A stretch of DNA of 64,000 bases from Amycolatopsis sp. NBC_01488 (GCF_036227105.1 NZ_CP109434.1:5613001-5677000), one strand, 5' to 3'. Positions 1-8,787 are shown, counted from the first letter of the stretch. The notes: generated from the letters alone by a model not told the origin. Numbers and translations are program-made.

Positions 1-432
1 GGAGGGCGAGGTCGCCATCCACACCACGAGGAAGCCGACCTGCGCGAACAGAACCGCCACGAGCGTGCGGGACACCCCGGTGGGCCACACCGTGAAGACG
101 TTCTCGTCCTCCACCTCCTCGTCCCCGTCGAACCGCCGGAGCAGCCACATCGCCACCGCGGCGCCCGCCATGAACGCGGCGAGGGAGACGATCACGGAGA
201 CCGGGTTCGGGCCGGCCGGTGGTCGCACACCGGCGAGGCCGAGTCCGAGGAACACGACGTTCCCGGTCTGGAACCCGGTGAACACCTTCCCGAAGGACAG
301 GAAGCAGATCGCGTCGTAGATACCCGCCGAGAACGCCAACGCCACCAGTAGCCGGTCGCGAACGGCCACGAGCTTCGGCGTCGCGTGCACCGCGGCGTGG
401 TCGACGTGCCGATCGGATAGCTCAGCTGTCAT
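1..432 (-). CDS. DUF1275 (YoaK-like) membrane protein, 3' end cut by window edge
   Basis: The visible N-terminal ~144 residues begin MTAELSDRHVDHAAVHATPK and contain hydrophobic segments and the phrase FTGFQTGNVVFLG, which resembles the TGN signature of DUF1275/YoaK membrane proteins. A GAGGAGGA ribosome site directly precedes two adjacent ATG codons; the second (432) has the better spacing. The rest of the gene lies left of the window. It is divergent from the oxalate operon across about 160 bp. Function in the family is not established; a role linked to oxalate is only a guess from position. Confidence 0.75.
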   Translation of the reverse strand, partial: MTAELSDRHVDHAAVHATPKLVAVRDRLLVALAFSAGIYDAICFLSFGKVFTGFQTGNVVFLGLGLAGVRPPAGPNPVSVIVSLAAFMAGAAVAMWLLRRFDGDEEVEDENVFTVWPTGVSRTLVAVLFAQVGFLVVWMATSPS

Positions 433-592
433 CATTCCTCCTCATTTCCTCATTCGCGAGTTTGTGCCCGCACGCGGCCACGCGTCCAATGAAATCCCTG
501 TATCGAGCGATTACCGGTCAATCTTGAAAACGCGACCGCTCGCGCCGGAATGTGGACGTAACGGCACATCCACCGAAACAGGAGGACTCCGG

Positions 593-2362
593 ATGACCAC
601 GACTTCCGAGCCGGCGGTGACGCCGGACGCCGGTGCCGCCCGGCCCGCGCTGACCGACGGGTACCACCTCGTCGTCGAAGCGCTCAAGCTCAACGACGTC
701 GACACGATCTACGGCGTCGCCGGTATTCCCATCACCGACCTGGCCAGGGTCGCCCAGGCCGAGGGCATCCGCTACCTCGGCTTCCGGCACGAGAGCAACG
801 CCGGGCACGCGGCCGCGGCGGCCGGCTTCCTGACGAAGAAGCCGGGCATCTGCCTCACGGTGTCCGCGCCGGGCTTCCTCAACGGGTTGACCGCACTCGC
901 GAACGCCACCACGAACTGCTTCCCCATGGTGCAGATCTCCGGGTCCAGCGAGCGGCACCTCGTCGACCTCAAGCGCGGCGACTACGAGGAGATGGACCAG
1001 ATGTCCGCGGCGGAACGGTTCGCCAAGGCCGCCTACCGGGTGGACCGGGCCGAGGACATCGGCCGCGGCGTCGCCCGGGCGATCCGCACGGCGGTCTCCG
1101 GCCGGCCGGGCGGGGTCTACCTCGACATCCCGGCCGCGGTGCTCGGCGAGGTCGTCGACGCGGCGGTAGCCGGGACGCTGTGGGGTGTCGTCGATGCCGC
1201 GCCGCGCCAGTTGCCCGCGCCCGAGGCCGTGGACCGGGCGATCGCCCTGCTCGCCCACGCACGCAAGCCCCTCGTGGTGCTCGGCAAGGGAGCCGCCTAC
1301 GCCCAGGCCGACACGCAGATCCGGCGGTTCGTGGAGACCACGGGCCTGCCGTACCTGCCCATGTCGATGGCCAAGGGCCTGCTGCCCGACGACCACCCGC
1401 AGTCGGTGGCCGCGGCCAGGTCGCTGGCGCTGCGCGAGGCCGACGTGGTGCTCCTGGTCGGCGCGCGGCTGAACTGGCTGCTCGCGCACGGCGAGGCACC
1501 GCAGTGGAACCCGGACGCGGCGTTCATCCAGGTCGACATCCAAGCGTCCGAACTGGACAGCAACCAGCCGGTGGCCGCACCGCTCGTCGGCGACGTCGGC
1601 TCGGTGATGGCGGCGCTGCTCGACCGGCTCGCGCCTCCGCAGGTCACGGTCCCGGAGCCGTGGCGGCGCCAGGTCAGCGCCCCGCAGGCATGGCGGGACC
1701 GGCTTTCGGACAAGGTGGCGCAGAACGCGGCCAGGATGGCCACCCGCCTCGCGGCCGACCCGCACCCCATGCGGTTCGACGGCGCGTTGCGGGCGATCCG
1801 GGACGTCGTCCACACGCGCCCCGAGGTCTACGTGGTCAACGAGGGCGCCAACGCGCTCGACATCGCCCGCAACATCATCGACATGCGGGTGCCGCGCCAT
1901 CGCCTCGACAGCGGTACCTGGGGCGTGATGGGCATCGGGATGGGCTACGCCATCGCCGCCGCCGTCGAGAGCGGCGCGCCGGTGGTGGCCGTCGAGGGCG
2001 ACAGCGCGTTCGGGTTCAGCGGGATGGAGCTGGAGACGATCTGCCGCTACCGGCTGCCGGTCGTCACCGTGATCCTCAACAACGGCGGGATCTACAAGGG
2101 AGACGGCGTCAACCAGGTCTCCCCGGACCCGTCCCCGACCACGCTCATGCGGACCGCCCACCACGAACTGCTCATCGAGGCGTTCGGCGGCAAGGGTTAC
2201 CGCGTGACCACGCCCGCCGAGCTCGCCGACGCGCTCACCGAGGCCCTGGACTCCGGCGGCCCCGCGCTCATCGACTGCGAGATCGACCCGACGGACGGCA
2301 CCGAGAGCGGCCACCTCACCAACCTCAACCCGGCGGGCATCACCGTCGTGCCGGCCAAGTGA
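593..2362 (+). CDS. oxc: Oxalyl-CoA decarboxylase
   Basis: A thiamine-diphosphate enzyme of 589 residues that converts oxalyl-CoA to formyl-CoA and CO2. The N-terminal ThDP domain has the conserved GVAGIPITDLARVAQ stretch and an active-site Glu in FRHESNAGHAAA. The C-terminal domain has GTWGVMGIGMGYAIA and the ThDP/Mg motif starting EGDSAFGFSGMELE and ending ILNN. Length matches the family (about 565-590). An open frame extends upstream to 464, but the ATG at 593 has a clear AGGAGG site and begins just before the conserved domain. It is followed 35 bp later by frc, so the two form the standard cytoplasmic oxalate-degradation pair. Confidence 0.95.
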   Translation: MTTTSEPAVTPDAGAARPALTDGYHLVVEALKLNDVDTIYGVAGIPITDLARVAQAEGIRYLGFRHESNAGHAAAAAGFLTKKPGICLTVSAPGFLNGLTALANATTNCFPMVQISGSSERHLVDLKRGDYEEMDQMSAAERFAKAAYRVDRAEDIGRGVARAIRTAVSGRPGGVYLDIPAAVLGEVVDAAVAGTLWGVVDAAPRQLPAPEAVDRAIALLAHARKPLVVLGKGAAYAQADTQIRRFVETTGLPYLPMSMAKGLLPDDHPQSVAAARSLALREADVVLLVGARLNWLLAHGEAPQWNPDAAFIQVDIQASELDSNQPVAAPLVGDVGSVMAALLDRLAPPQVTVPEPWRRQVSAPQAWRDRLSDKVAQNAARMATRLAADPHPMRFDGALRAIRDVVHTRPEVYVVNEGANALDIARNIIDMRVPRHRLDSGTWGVMGIGMGYAIAAAVESGAPVVAVEGDSAFGFSGMELETICRYRLPVVTVILNNGGIYKGDGVNQVSPDPSPTTLMRTAHHELLIEAFGGKGYRVTTPAELADALTEALDSGGPALIDCEIDPTDGTESGHLTNLNPAGITVVPAK

Positions 2363-2397
2363 CCCGGCGAACCGCTACTTCGAAGGAGACGGAAATC

Positions 2398-3654
2398 ATG
2401 ACCGAACTGCCTCTCACCGGCACCAAGGTGATCGACTTCACCGGCGTCCAGGCCGGCCCGGCGTGCACCCAGATGCTCGCCTGGTACGGGGCGGACGTCC
2501 TCAAGGTCGAGCGCGTCGACGGCGGGGACGTGACCCGCACCCAGCTGCGTGACATCCCCGACGTCGACGCCCTGTACTTCACCATGCTCAACAGCAACAA
2601 GCGGTCGCTCGCGATCAACACCCGGACGCCGGAAGGCCTGGCCGTCATGGAGCGGCTGATCCGGGACGCCGACATCCTGGTCGAGAACTTCGCGCCGGGC
2701 GCCATGGACCGCATGGGACTTTCGTGGGAGCGTATCCAGGAGCTCAACCCGCGCCTGATCTTCGGCTCGGTCAAGGGCTTCAACGACGAGTCCTCCTGGG
2801 CCGACCTGAAGGTCTACGAGAACGTGGCGCAGTGCGCCGGCGGCGCCGCTTCGACCACCGGCTTCTGGGACGGCCCGCCCACGATCAGCGCCGCGGCGCT
2901 CGGTGACAGCAACTCCGGGATGCACCTGCTGATCGGCCTCCTCACCGCGCTCGTCGACCGCGAAAAGACCGGCAAGGGGCAGAAGGTGTCGGTGTCCATG
3001 CAGGACGCCGTGCTCAACCTCTGCCGCGTCAAGCTGCGCGACCAGCAGCGGCTGGAGCGCGTCGGCTACCTGGAGGAGTACCCGCAGTACCCGAACGGGA
3101 CGTTCACCGACGTGGTGCCGCGCGGCGGCAACGCGGGTGGCGGCGGGCAGCCCGGCTGGGTGCTGAAGTGCAAGGGCTGGGAGGACGACCCCAACGCCTA
3201 CATCTACTTCACGATCCAGGAGCAGAACTGGGCCCGCACCTGCGAGGCCATCGGCAAGCCGGAGTGGGTGGCCGACCCCGAGTACGACACGGCGCGGGCC
3301 CGCGAGACGCACATCTTCGACATCTTCGCCGAGATCGAGAAGTGGCTGGCCGACAAGACCAAGTACGAGGCGGTCGACATCCTCCGGACCTTCGGGGTGC
3401 CGTGCGCGCCGGTGCTGTCCATGAAGGAGATCGCCCACGACGCCGACCTGCGCAAGAGCGGCACCGTGATCGAGGTCGAGCAGAAGGGGCGCGGCACCTA
3501 CCTCACGGTCGGCAGCCCGGTGAAGTTCTCCGGCTTCACCCCCGAGATCACCGGCGCACCGCTGCTCGGCGAGCACACCGACGAAGTCCTCGCGAGCCTC
3601 GGCTACGACGCGGACGCCATCGCCCGGTTGCGGACCGAGAACGTCGTCGCTTGA
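2398..3654 (+). CDS. frc: Formyl-CoA:oxalate CoA-transferase
   Basis: A class III CoA-transferase of 418 residues (the family is about 416-428) that moves CoA from formyl-CoA to oxalate, giving oxalyl-CoA for Oxc and releasing formate. It starts MTELPLTGTKVIDFTGVQAG, the usual N-terminus, and carries the family segments WYGADVLKVERVDGGD, NSNKRSLAIN and LVENFAPGAMDRMGL. A glycine-rich stretch near residue 240 (RGGNAGGGGQPGW) matches the active-site glycine loop described for Frc. An AAGGAGA site precedes the ATG. Operon partner of oxc; a strong hairpin follows the stop codon. Confidence 0.95.
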   Translation: MTELPLTGTKVIDFTGVQAGPACTQMLAWYGADVLKVERVDGGDVTRTQLRDIPDVDALYFTMLNSNKRSLAINTRTPEGLAVMERLIRDADILVENFAPGAMDRMGLSWERIQELNPRLIFGSVKGFNDESSWADLKVYENVAQCAGGAASTTGFWDGPPTISAAALGDSNSGMHLLIGLLTALVDREKTGKGQKVSVSMQDAVLNLCRVKLRDQQRLERVGYLEEYPQYPNGTFTDVVPRGGNAGGGGQPGWVLKCKGWEDDPNAYIYFTIQEQNWARTCEAIGKPEWVADPEYDTARARETHIFDIFAEIEKWLADKTKYEAVDILRTFGVPCAPVLSMKEIAHDADLRKSGTVIEVEQKGRGTYLTVGSPVKFSGFTPEITGAPLLGEHTDEVLASLGYDADAIARLRTENVVA

Positions 3655-3660
3655 CCGTCC

Positions 3661-3706
3661 CGCCGAGCGCCCGGTGTGCGGATGCCCGCACACCGGGCGC
3701 TCGGCG
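3661..3706 (+). terminator. Strong hairpin terminator after oxc-frc
   Basis: Perfect 21-bp inverted repeat (3661-3681 with 3686-3706) with a four-base ATGC loop, beginning 6 bp after the frc stop. No long T-run follows, as is common in actinobacteria. Confidence 0.85.
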
Positions 3707-3763
3707 TGCGCCCGGCCTGGTGCCGGGCGGCATGGCGGCCACGGAGGAATTGAGCCGGGCCCC

Positions 3764-3820
3764 GTGCTGGTCGTGGAGGACGACACCGAACTCGTCCGGA
3801 TGATGACCACGTTGCTCTGA
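3764..3820 (+). pseudogene. Stub of a response-regulator gene
   Basis: From a GTG the frame reads VLVVEDDTELVRMMTTLL and then stops. This is the first strand and helix of a receiver domain, including the acidic EDD pair, and nothing after it. An AGGAGG-like run lies upstream. The rest of 3707-3992 holds no convincing gene; another frame (about 3841-3960) reads ARHLIVVLENLLLAADRDGE, which may be further debris. I read the stretch as a decayed regulator; a coding 18-residue peptide is unlikely. Confidence 0.45.
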
Positions 3821-3992
3821 CTGCGTTCCCGAGGCCGGCGCCCGCCACCTCATCGTGGTCCTGGAGAACCTGCTGCTCGCCGCGGACCGGGACGGCGAAC
3901 GTGTCATTCCGTTCGCTCTCGGGTTTCTCGCCGAGGATGTGACCGTCGCAGTGGTAATTGCCTGGCCGTGGTGACACCCTTGCCGCAGCGAA

Positions 3993-5540
3993 TCACGCCT
4001 GGTGGCGCGGAGAGAAGGTCGTCGTCGCGCCGGCTGCTCCCGGGGTGGCGATGCCCGGCACCGTGGACAGCGGGCGGGCGACGCTCTCCAGGGGCACGCG
4101 TTCGGCGCGGATGCCGAAGACGAGCTCGGCGACGCCGCCGATGACCATGACGCCGCCGCCGACGAGGTAGCCGACGAACAGGCGGGCCGGGTCGGATCCG
4201 GTGCCGATGAGGTCGCCGTAGAGCACGGGACCGACGGCGCCGAAGCACTGTGCGACGGCGAAGAACACCGCGATCGCCTGCCCGCGGACCTCGAGGGGGA
4301 AGATCTCGCTGACCGTGAGGTAGGCGGCGCTGGCGCCGGCCGAGGCGAAGAAGAAGATGACGCACCAGGCGATGGTCTGGGTGACCGCGGTCAGCAGGCC
4401 ATGGTCGAACAGGTACGCGGTGACGGCGAGCAGCACGCCGGAGAGGAGGTAGGTCCCGGCGATCATCGGCTTGCGCCCGATCGTGTCGAACAGGCGCCCG
4501 ATCGTGAGCGGGCCCAGCAGGTTCCCGGCCGCGAACCCGATCAGGTAGAGCGGCGCGTCGGCGCCGTCCACGCCGTAGAACTTGGTGAGGACCAGTACGT
4601 AGGTGAAGAAGATGGCGTTGTACAGGAAGGACTGGGTGATCATCAGGGTGGCGCCGAGCACGGACCGGCGCCAGTGCTGGACGAACAGCACCCGCAGCAC
4701 GGCTGCGTACCCCACCTTGACCGGTTCGACTTCGATCGCGTCGTGCGGGTCCACCGGCGGCAGTGACCGTCCGGTCGCCGCTGCCCGCGCCTCGATCGCC
4801 GCCATGGCCCGTTCGGCCTCGGCCGCGCGGCCGTGCATCACCAGCCAGCGCGGGCTCTCCGGCAGGTTGCGCCGAACGTAGATGATCGCGACGGCGAGGA
4901 CGGGGCCGAGCAGGAAGCCGAGCCGCCAGCCCCATGACGGGGGGAACACGTGCAGGAGCAGCAGGGTGCCGAGCGTGCCGAGGATCGCACCGGCCCAGTA
5001 GGTCCCGTTGACGCCGATGTCGACCCGGCCGCGGTACCGGGCGGGGATCATCTCGTCGATGGCCGAGTTGATCGCGGCGTACTCGCCGCCGATGCCCATG
5101 CCGGCGACGAGCCGCGTGGCGAACAGGAAGACGACCCAGCCCGTGCCGTGGCCGAGCGTCAGCGCGGTCAGCCCGCTGCCGACCAGGTACACCCCGAGGG
5201 TGACCACGAACAGCCTGCGCCGCCCGAGCCGGTCGGACAGCCTGCCGAACACGAGGGCGCCGACCACCTGGCCGACCAGGTAGACGGTGGCGATCATGCC
5301 GACCGCGGTGGTCGACATGCGCAGCGTGTCGGCGTCCCCCAGAACCCCGCCGACGGAGCTGGCGACGGTGATCTCCAACCCGTCGATCACCCAGGCGACA
5401 CCGAGTGCCAGCACCAGGCGGGTGTGGAAGCGGGTCCACGGCAGCCGGTCCAGGCGCGCTGGGATCCGGCTGCGGACGACTCTGGACGATGCGTCGGCGA
5501 CGGCGGCCTTTCGCCCGTGCGGTGCGGAGGAAGTCCTCAT
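3993..5540 (-). CDS. MFS transporter, metabolite:H+ symporter type
   Basis: About 515 residues with 12 predicted membrane spans. A conserved start of TM1 reads VAWVIDGLEITVASSVGGVL, the loop 2-3 signature reads FGRLSDRLGRRRLFVV, and the mid-protein segment has RRNLPESPRWLVMHGR, typical of sugar-porter or metabolite:H+ symporters. An ATG at 5609 would add 23 residues; the ATG at 5540, after GAGG with 8-base spacing, is preferred. It converges on oxc-frc and lies 58 bp downstream of the LspA-like gene. The substrate cannot be read from sequence; oxalate or another small organic acid is possible from context only. Confidence 0.85.
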   Translation of the reverse strand: MRTSSAPHGRKAAVADASSRVVRSRIPARLDRLPWTRFHTRLVLALGVAWVIDGLEITVASSVGGVLGDADTLRMSTTAVGMIATVYLVGQVVGALVFGRLSDRLGRRRLFVVTLGVYLVGSGLTALTLGHGTGWVVFLFATRLVAGMGIGGEYAAINSAIDEMIPARYRGRVDIGVNGTYWAGAILGTLGTLLLLHVFPPSWGWRLGFLLGPVLAVAIIYVRRNLPESPRWLVMHGRAAEAERAMAAIEARAAATGRSLPPVDPHDAIEVEPVKVGYAAVLRVLFVQHWRRSVLGATLMITQSFLYNAIFFTYVLVLTKFYGVDGADAPLYLIGFAAGNLLGPLTIGRLFDTIGRKPMIAGTYLLSGVLLAVTAYLFDHGLLTAVTQTIAWCVIFFFASAGASAAYLTVSEIFPLEVRGQAIAVFFAVAQCFGAVGPVLYGDLIGTGSDPARLFVGYLVGGGVMVIGGVAELVFGIRAERVPLESVARPLSTVPGIATPGAAGATTTFSPRHQA

Positions 5541-5598
5541 CGAGCACCTCGGCGAGCCGGCTTCCCGGTGAAGACGGACAAGGTTCTGTTCCGCACGT

Positions 5599-6267
5599 TC
5601 ACGCTCCACTCCCTGGTGCGGTGATCCCGCCGTAGTTCGCGACGCCGAGCGCCACGGCGACGATCAGGCCGGTCGCGCCGACCGCGACCGCGATGCGCAC
5701 TCGTGCGCGCACTTGGCTGAACGCGCCCGCCGCCGCTGCCTTTGCGCCGGCCGGCACGGCGGTCATCCACCGGTAGCCGAGTGCCGGCAGGAAGACCACC
5801 GTCGCGGCGATGATGACGAAGTCCGCGACGTTGAGGTAGTAAGCGCCGACGTGGATGAAGTCCACGGCCCCGCGAATGCTGCCCGGCGCGGTGACGCAGT
5901 GCAGGCCGAGGCGGTCGAGCAGGTTGCTGCTCCAACCGCCGACCGCCAGGGCCGCGGTGGTCCGGAGGACGACCGGGTAGCGGTTGCGCGCCAGGACGAG
6001 GACGGCGGCGGTCAGGACGAGGGAACTCACGAGGTCGAGCAGCCCGCCGGTCACGCGATTCGCGAACCAGGCGCCGACCGTGGACCCGACGAGCGGGTCG
6101 CCGCCGAAATTGATTTCCGCGTCGGAGACATCCCGCCAGGCCCACCACTTGGTCGCCTGGTCCACGATGACCACCGCGGCGACGAGGAACACGACCGTCC
6201 ACTGTGGCCTGCTGAGCGTCGTTTCCCGGGGCGGGTCGAGGACGGCTGCGCCGATGTCGGGGTTCAT
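5599..6267 (-). CDS. LspA (signal peptidase II)-like membrane protein
   Basis: A 222-residue protein with four or more hydrophobic helices. It retains the hallmark positions of lipoprotein signal peptidase II: VDQATKWW near residue 35, SSNLLDRL with Asp118, and AVDFIHVGAYYLNVADFVI with Asp149, the catalytic pair in LspA. It is longer than normal LspA (about 160-200), with an N-terminal extension and a C-terminal extra helix after residue 160. A GGAGG site precedes the ATG. Housekeeping lspA is normally beside rluD or ileS, so this is probably a specialised paralogue. Whether it cleaves lipoproteins is not shown. Confidence 0.75.
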   Translation of the reverse strand: MNPDIGAAVLDPPRETTLSRPQWTVVFLVAAVVIVDQATKWWAWRDVSDAEINFGGDPLVGSTVGAWFANRVTGGLLDLVSSLVLTAAVLVLARNRYPVVLRTTAALAVGGWSSNLLDRLGLHCVTAPGSIRGAVDFIHVGAYYLNVADFVIIAATVVFLPALGYRWMTAVPAGAKAAAAGAFSQVRARVRIAVAVGATGLIVAVALGVANYGGITAPGSGA

Positions 6268-6408
6268 GGGATGTCCTCCACGTGGTCCGCGAATGAGGGG
6301 CTCGCTCCCAGCGTCGCGTCCCGGTGCCCGTCGGACATCGCTGCCTGCGGCCGACTTTGACGGTGGCCAGCGGGGAATCCGGGCTTCCTGCGGGCTGCCC
6401 CCGCGGCC

Positions 6409-6444
6409 CCCCGCTGGCAGGGGGGACGACACCTGCCAGCGGGG
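6409..6444. repeat. 13-bp inverted repeat in the leader of the LspA-like gene
   Basis: CCCCGCTGGCAGG (6409-6421) and its exact reverse complement (6432-6444) flank a 10-base loop, about 140 bp upstream of the LspA-like start. The arms contain CAGCGG, the same hexamer found in the recurrent promoter motif of this region. It could be an operator or a transcript hairpin. No other feature is seen between 6268 and 6700. Confidence 0.5.
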
Positions 6445-6702
6445 AGGAACGGAACCGGCGTCTCCGGTGCGGTCGCGCGGACCTGAGTTCTCCCTACCCC
6501 GTAACGGGTTCGTCCACGGCAGAGCGACGGCGGCACGAACTCCGCTCGGAGCGCAGACGCCGTGAACGACAACGCCGCACCGACACAGTTCCTGGACCAG
6601 TGCGGGATCGACCACGCAGCCACCCCGTCCCGGGTGTCGAGGAAGTCCGCCACGGGCGATGCGGCTCGGCCGGCAGCCCCATGGCGTGGTGGCCGCGGGC
6701 TG

Positions 6703-7099
6703 GAGCGGAACCTCGGTGCTGAGGACGATGGTCCGCTGCCTGGGCAGGTTGACCATGAGGGCCTTGCCCGGGCCGTTGTTGGCGAGTGCGACGAACAGCC
6801 GTTTGCGCCACGCAGCCATGCCTGGTGTGCCGTCGCGGAGCACCAGCGGGCGGGACACGAAGCAGGTGGCCTCGTCGGGGGCGAAATCCGTTTCCGGGTA
6901 CCGGCCGGCGACGTGGCGCAGGACATCGGGCAGGTCCGGCGTGTCCAGGAAACCGAACGTCACGGCGAGGTGGACGGTGCCGTCGTCCACACTCCGGCCA
7001 CGGCACGTGTGGCACCTTTGCCGTGCGGCTGGACACGATCACGACGCGCTCGTGCCGGACGTGGTTGCCGGCGACGTTGGCCCGGAACGCCGGCGGGGT
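6703..7099 (-). pseudogene. Decayed C-terminus of a Kup-type potassium transporter
   Basis: Two minus-strand frames together match the cytoplasmic C-terminal domain of Kup. The first (about 7099-7000) reads TPPAFRANVAGNHVRHERVV and continues IVSSRTAKVPHV. After a frameshift near 6995 the second reads DDGTVHLAVTFGFLDTPDLP, later AAWRKRLFVALANNGPGKAL, and ends near LSTEVPL, where real Kup proteins stop. Here no stop follows. The roughly 480-residue membrane part is absent. This is a relic of a potassium-uptake gene, lost by deletion; the flanking 7100-7141 and 6445-6702 are not recognisable. Confidence 0.7.
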
Positions 7100-7141
7100 G
7101 CTTCGCCGAGACGCGATTCCCTTGCCTGGAAAGGTATGGGG

Positions 7142-7636
7142 TCATCCCGCCAGTCCGCCCAGTGCCGCACTGAGACCGGCGATGATCACGCCGGCCAAAG
7201 TGATCGAGGCGACCGAGGACAGGAAGCGGGTGCCGAAGAAGCGCCAGCGGATCCAGGCCAGTGCGAGCAGTTCGAACGCGATCACGCACACCGCCACGAT
7301 CAACGCGGCCTGGTAATGGGGGATCAGGAACGGCAGCGTGTGCAGGATTCCGCCCAGCAAGGTGCCCGCGCCGGTGATCGCGCCGCGCACGTAGGGGTTG
7401 CCCCGGCCGGTGAGGTCGCCGGTGTCGGACAGGCCTTCCGAGAACGCCATGCTGACGCCCGCGCCGAGCGCGGTCGCGAGGCCCGCGAAGAACGCGTAGT
7501 GCGGGCTGTGCGTGGCCAGCACCACGGCGAAGATCGGCGCCAGCGTCGACAGTGAGCCGTCGATGAGTCCGGTCATCGCGGGCTGGATCCGCTGGAGCAG
7601 CACCGAGCGGGTCGGTGCCGGAATGAGGGCCGTCAT
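7142..7636 (-). CDS. VIT1/CCC1-family transporter-like protein
   Basis: A 164-residue membrane protein with the family's first-helix signature MTGLIDGSLSTLAPIFAVV and THSPHYAFFAGLATALGAGV, followed by SMAFSEGLSD. These match the TM1-TM2 region of vacuolar-iron-transporter-type proteins that move Fe2+ or Mn2+. Four to five hydrophobic helices are present. A GTG at 7639 overlaps; the ATG at 7636 has slightly better spacing from GGAGG. It is divergent from a receiver-only response regulator, and the shared 130-bp region carries part of the recurrent motif of this island. Confidence 0.75.
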   Translation of the reverse strand: MTALIPAPTRSVLLQRIQPAMTGLIDGSLSTLAPIFAVVLATHSPHYAFFAGLATALGAGVSMAFSEGLSDTGDLTGRGNPYVRGAITGAGTLLGGILHTLPFLIPHYQAALIVAVCVIAFELLALAWIRWRFFGTRFLSSVASITLAGVIIAGLSAALGGLAG

Positions 7637-7716
7637 CACGCCTCCGTCGTATTGTTGGGTCTCCTTCCAGCGTGCGGCTCCAGGCGGCGCACGTCGTCAC
7701 CGCTAGCGGCGACCTC

Positions 7717-7732
7717 GGATTCCGGGTAGCCG
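7717..7732 (-). promoter_or_regulatory. Partial copy of the recurrent island motif
   Basis: On the minus strand this reads CGGCTACCCGGAATCC, identical over 16 bases to the copy upstream of htrA (22819-22834 region). The CAGCGG half and the first GCTACC are missing. A CCGCTAGCGG palindrome lies beside it (7700-7709). It is between the VIT1-like gene and the receiver gene. Confidence 0.4.
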
Positions 7733-7769
7733 CAATGCAGGGCGCCCGCGCACTTGAGATGCTGGTCTC

Positions 7770-8156
7770 GTGGTGAGCTGCATCATCGTCGACGACAACG
7801 CGGCGTTCCTGAACGCCGCGCGGCGATTGCTGCGGCGGCAGGGGATGACGGTCGCGGGTGTCGCCTCCACCGGAGCGGAGGCGCTGCGGCTGGTGGCGGA
7901 ACAGCGGCCGGACGTGGCGCTGGTGGACATCGGCCTGGGCGCGGAAAGCGGTCTGGAGCTGGCCGGGCGGCTGGACGGGGTCCGGACCATCCTGATCTCG
8001 ACGCGGTCCGGACAGGACTACCGGGACCTGATCGCCGACAGCCCCGCCATCGGGTTCCTGCCCAAGACGATCCTGTCCGCCCGCGCGATCCTGGACCTGC
8101 TGGACGGTGGCCGGGACGGCAGCAACGGAGCGCCTACTGGGCATCCAGGAACGTGA
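7770..8156 (+). CDS. Receiver-only response regulator
   Basis: A 128-residue protein made of a single receiver domain. It starts MVSCIIVDDNAAFLNAARRL with the acidic DD pair, then the phospho-acceptor Asp in PDVALVDIGLGAE, a Thr/Ser-type switch position in TILISTRS and the conserved Lys in IGFLPK. There is no DNA-binding domain. The start is a GTG (7770 or 7773). Its last 23 bases overlap the 3' end of the convergent NarL-type regulator. It could be a phosphate sink or act by protein contact. The adjacent HisKA_3 kinase is a possible partner. Confidence 0.8.
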   Translation: MVSCIIVDDNAAFLNAARRLLRRQGMTVAGVASTGAEALRLVAEQRPDVALVDIGLGAESGLELAGRLDGVRTILISTRSGQDYRDLIADSPAIGFLPKTILSARAILDLLDGGRDGSNGAPTGHPGT

Positions 8157-8787
8157 CCACGGCCAGGACCCGCCGATGATCGTCCCCGGTTTCGGGCAGG
8201 TTCAGCTTGGAAAGGATGCTGCGTACGTGCTTCTCCACGGTGCCCTCGGCGACCCACAGCCGCTTCGCGATGCCGGCGTTGGAGCGGCCCTCGGCCATCA
8301 ACGCCAGCACCTCCCGTTCCCGCGCGCTGAGCACCGCGAGCGGATCCTCTTTGCGGCGCACCGACACCAGCTCTCGCACCAGTGCCGGGTCCACCACGGA
8401 ACCGCCGCGGGCGACGCGGTCCAGCGTGTCGAGGAACTCGGCTACGTCGGCGACCCGGCTCTTGAGCAGATAGCCGATGCCGCGGCCGCTGGCCAGCAGC
8501 TCCATGGCGTGCTCGACCTCGGCGTGCGCGGACAGCACCAGGATCGCGGTGCCGGGCAGTTCCGCGCGGATGACCCGCGCCGCCGCCAGGCCCTCCGTGC
8601 CGTGGGTGGGCGGCATCCGGATGTCCACGACCACGAGCTCCGGCCGGTGCTCGCGGACCACGTCGAGCACCCCGGGGCCGTCCCCGGCCTGCCCCACCAC
8701 CTCGTAACCGGACCGGGCGAGCAGGCTCGCCAGCCCCTCGCGGAGGAGCACGTCGTCGTCGGCCAGGACTACCCGCGTTGCGGTCAT
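8134..8787 (-). CDS. NarL/FixJ-family response regulator
   Basis: A 217-residue regulator. The receiver (about residues 1-120) has RVVLADDDVLLREGLASLLA, phospho-Asp in ELVVVDIRMPPTH and the Lys in GIGYLLKSRV. The LuxR-type HTH (about 150-205) has LSAREREVLALMAEGRSNAG and VEKHVRSILSKL. Divergent from a HisKA_3 sensor kinase across 35 bp, so the two are very likely a cognate pair. Sensor kinases with CHASE3 and HisKA_3 usually work with this class of regulator. Target genes are unknown; the recurrent motif of this island is a candidate binding site. Confidence 0.9.
   Translation of the reverse strand: MTATRVVLADDDVLLREGLASLLARSGYEVVGQAGDGPGVLDVVREHRPELVVVDIRMPPTHGTEGLAAARVIRAELPGTAILVLSAHAEVEHAMELLASGRGIGYLLKSRVADVAEFLDTLDRVARGGSVVDPALVRELVSVRRKEDPLAVLSAREREVLALMAEGRSNAGIAKRLWVAEGTVEKHVRSILSKLNLPETGDDHRRVLAVVTFLDAQ

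Noticed and set aside
464..592. Upstream extension of oxc to an ATG at 464
   Set aside because: The added residues are not family-like, and AGGAGG is placed for the ATG at 593.
1180..2397. Long in-frame extension upstream of frc running through oxc
   Set aside because: Sequence before the ATG at 2398 is the shifted frame of oxc; frc has its own ribosome site and starts at the family's normal N-terminus.
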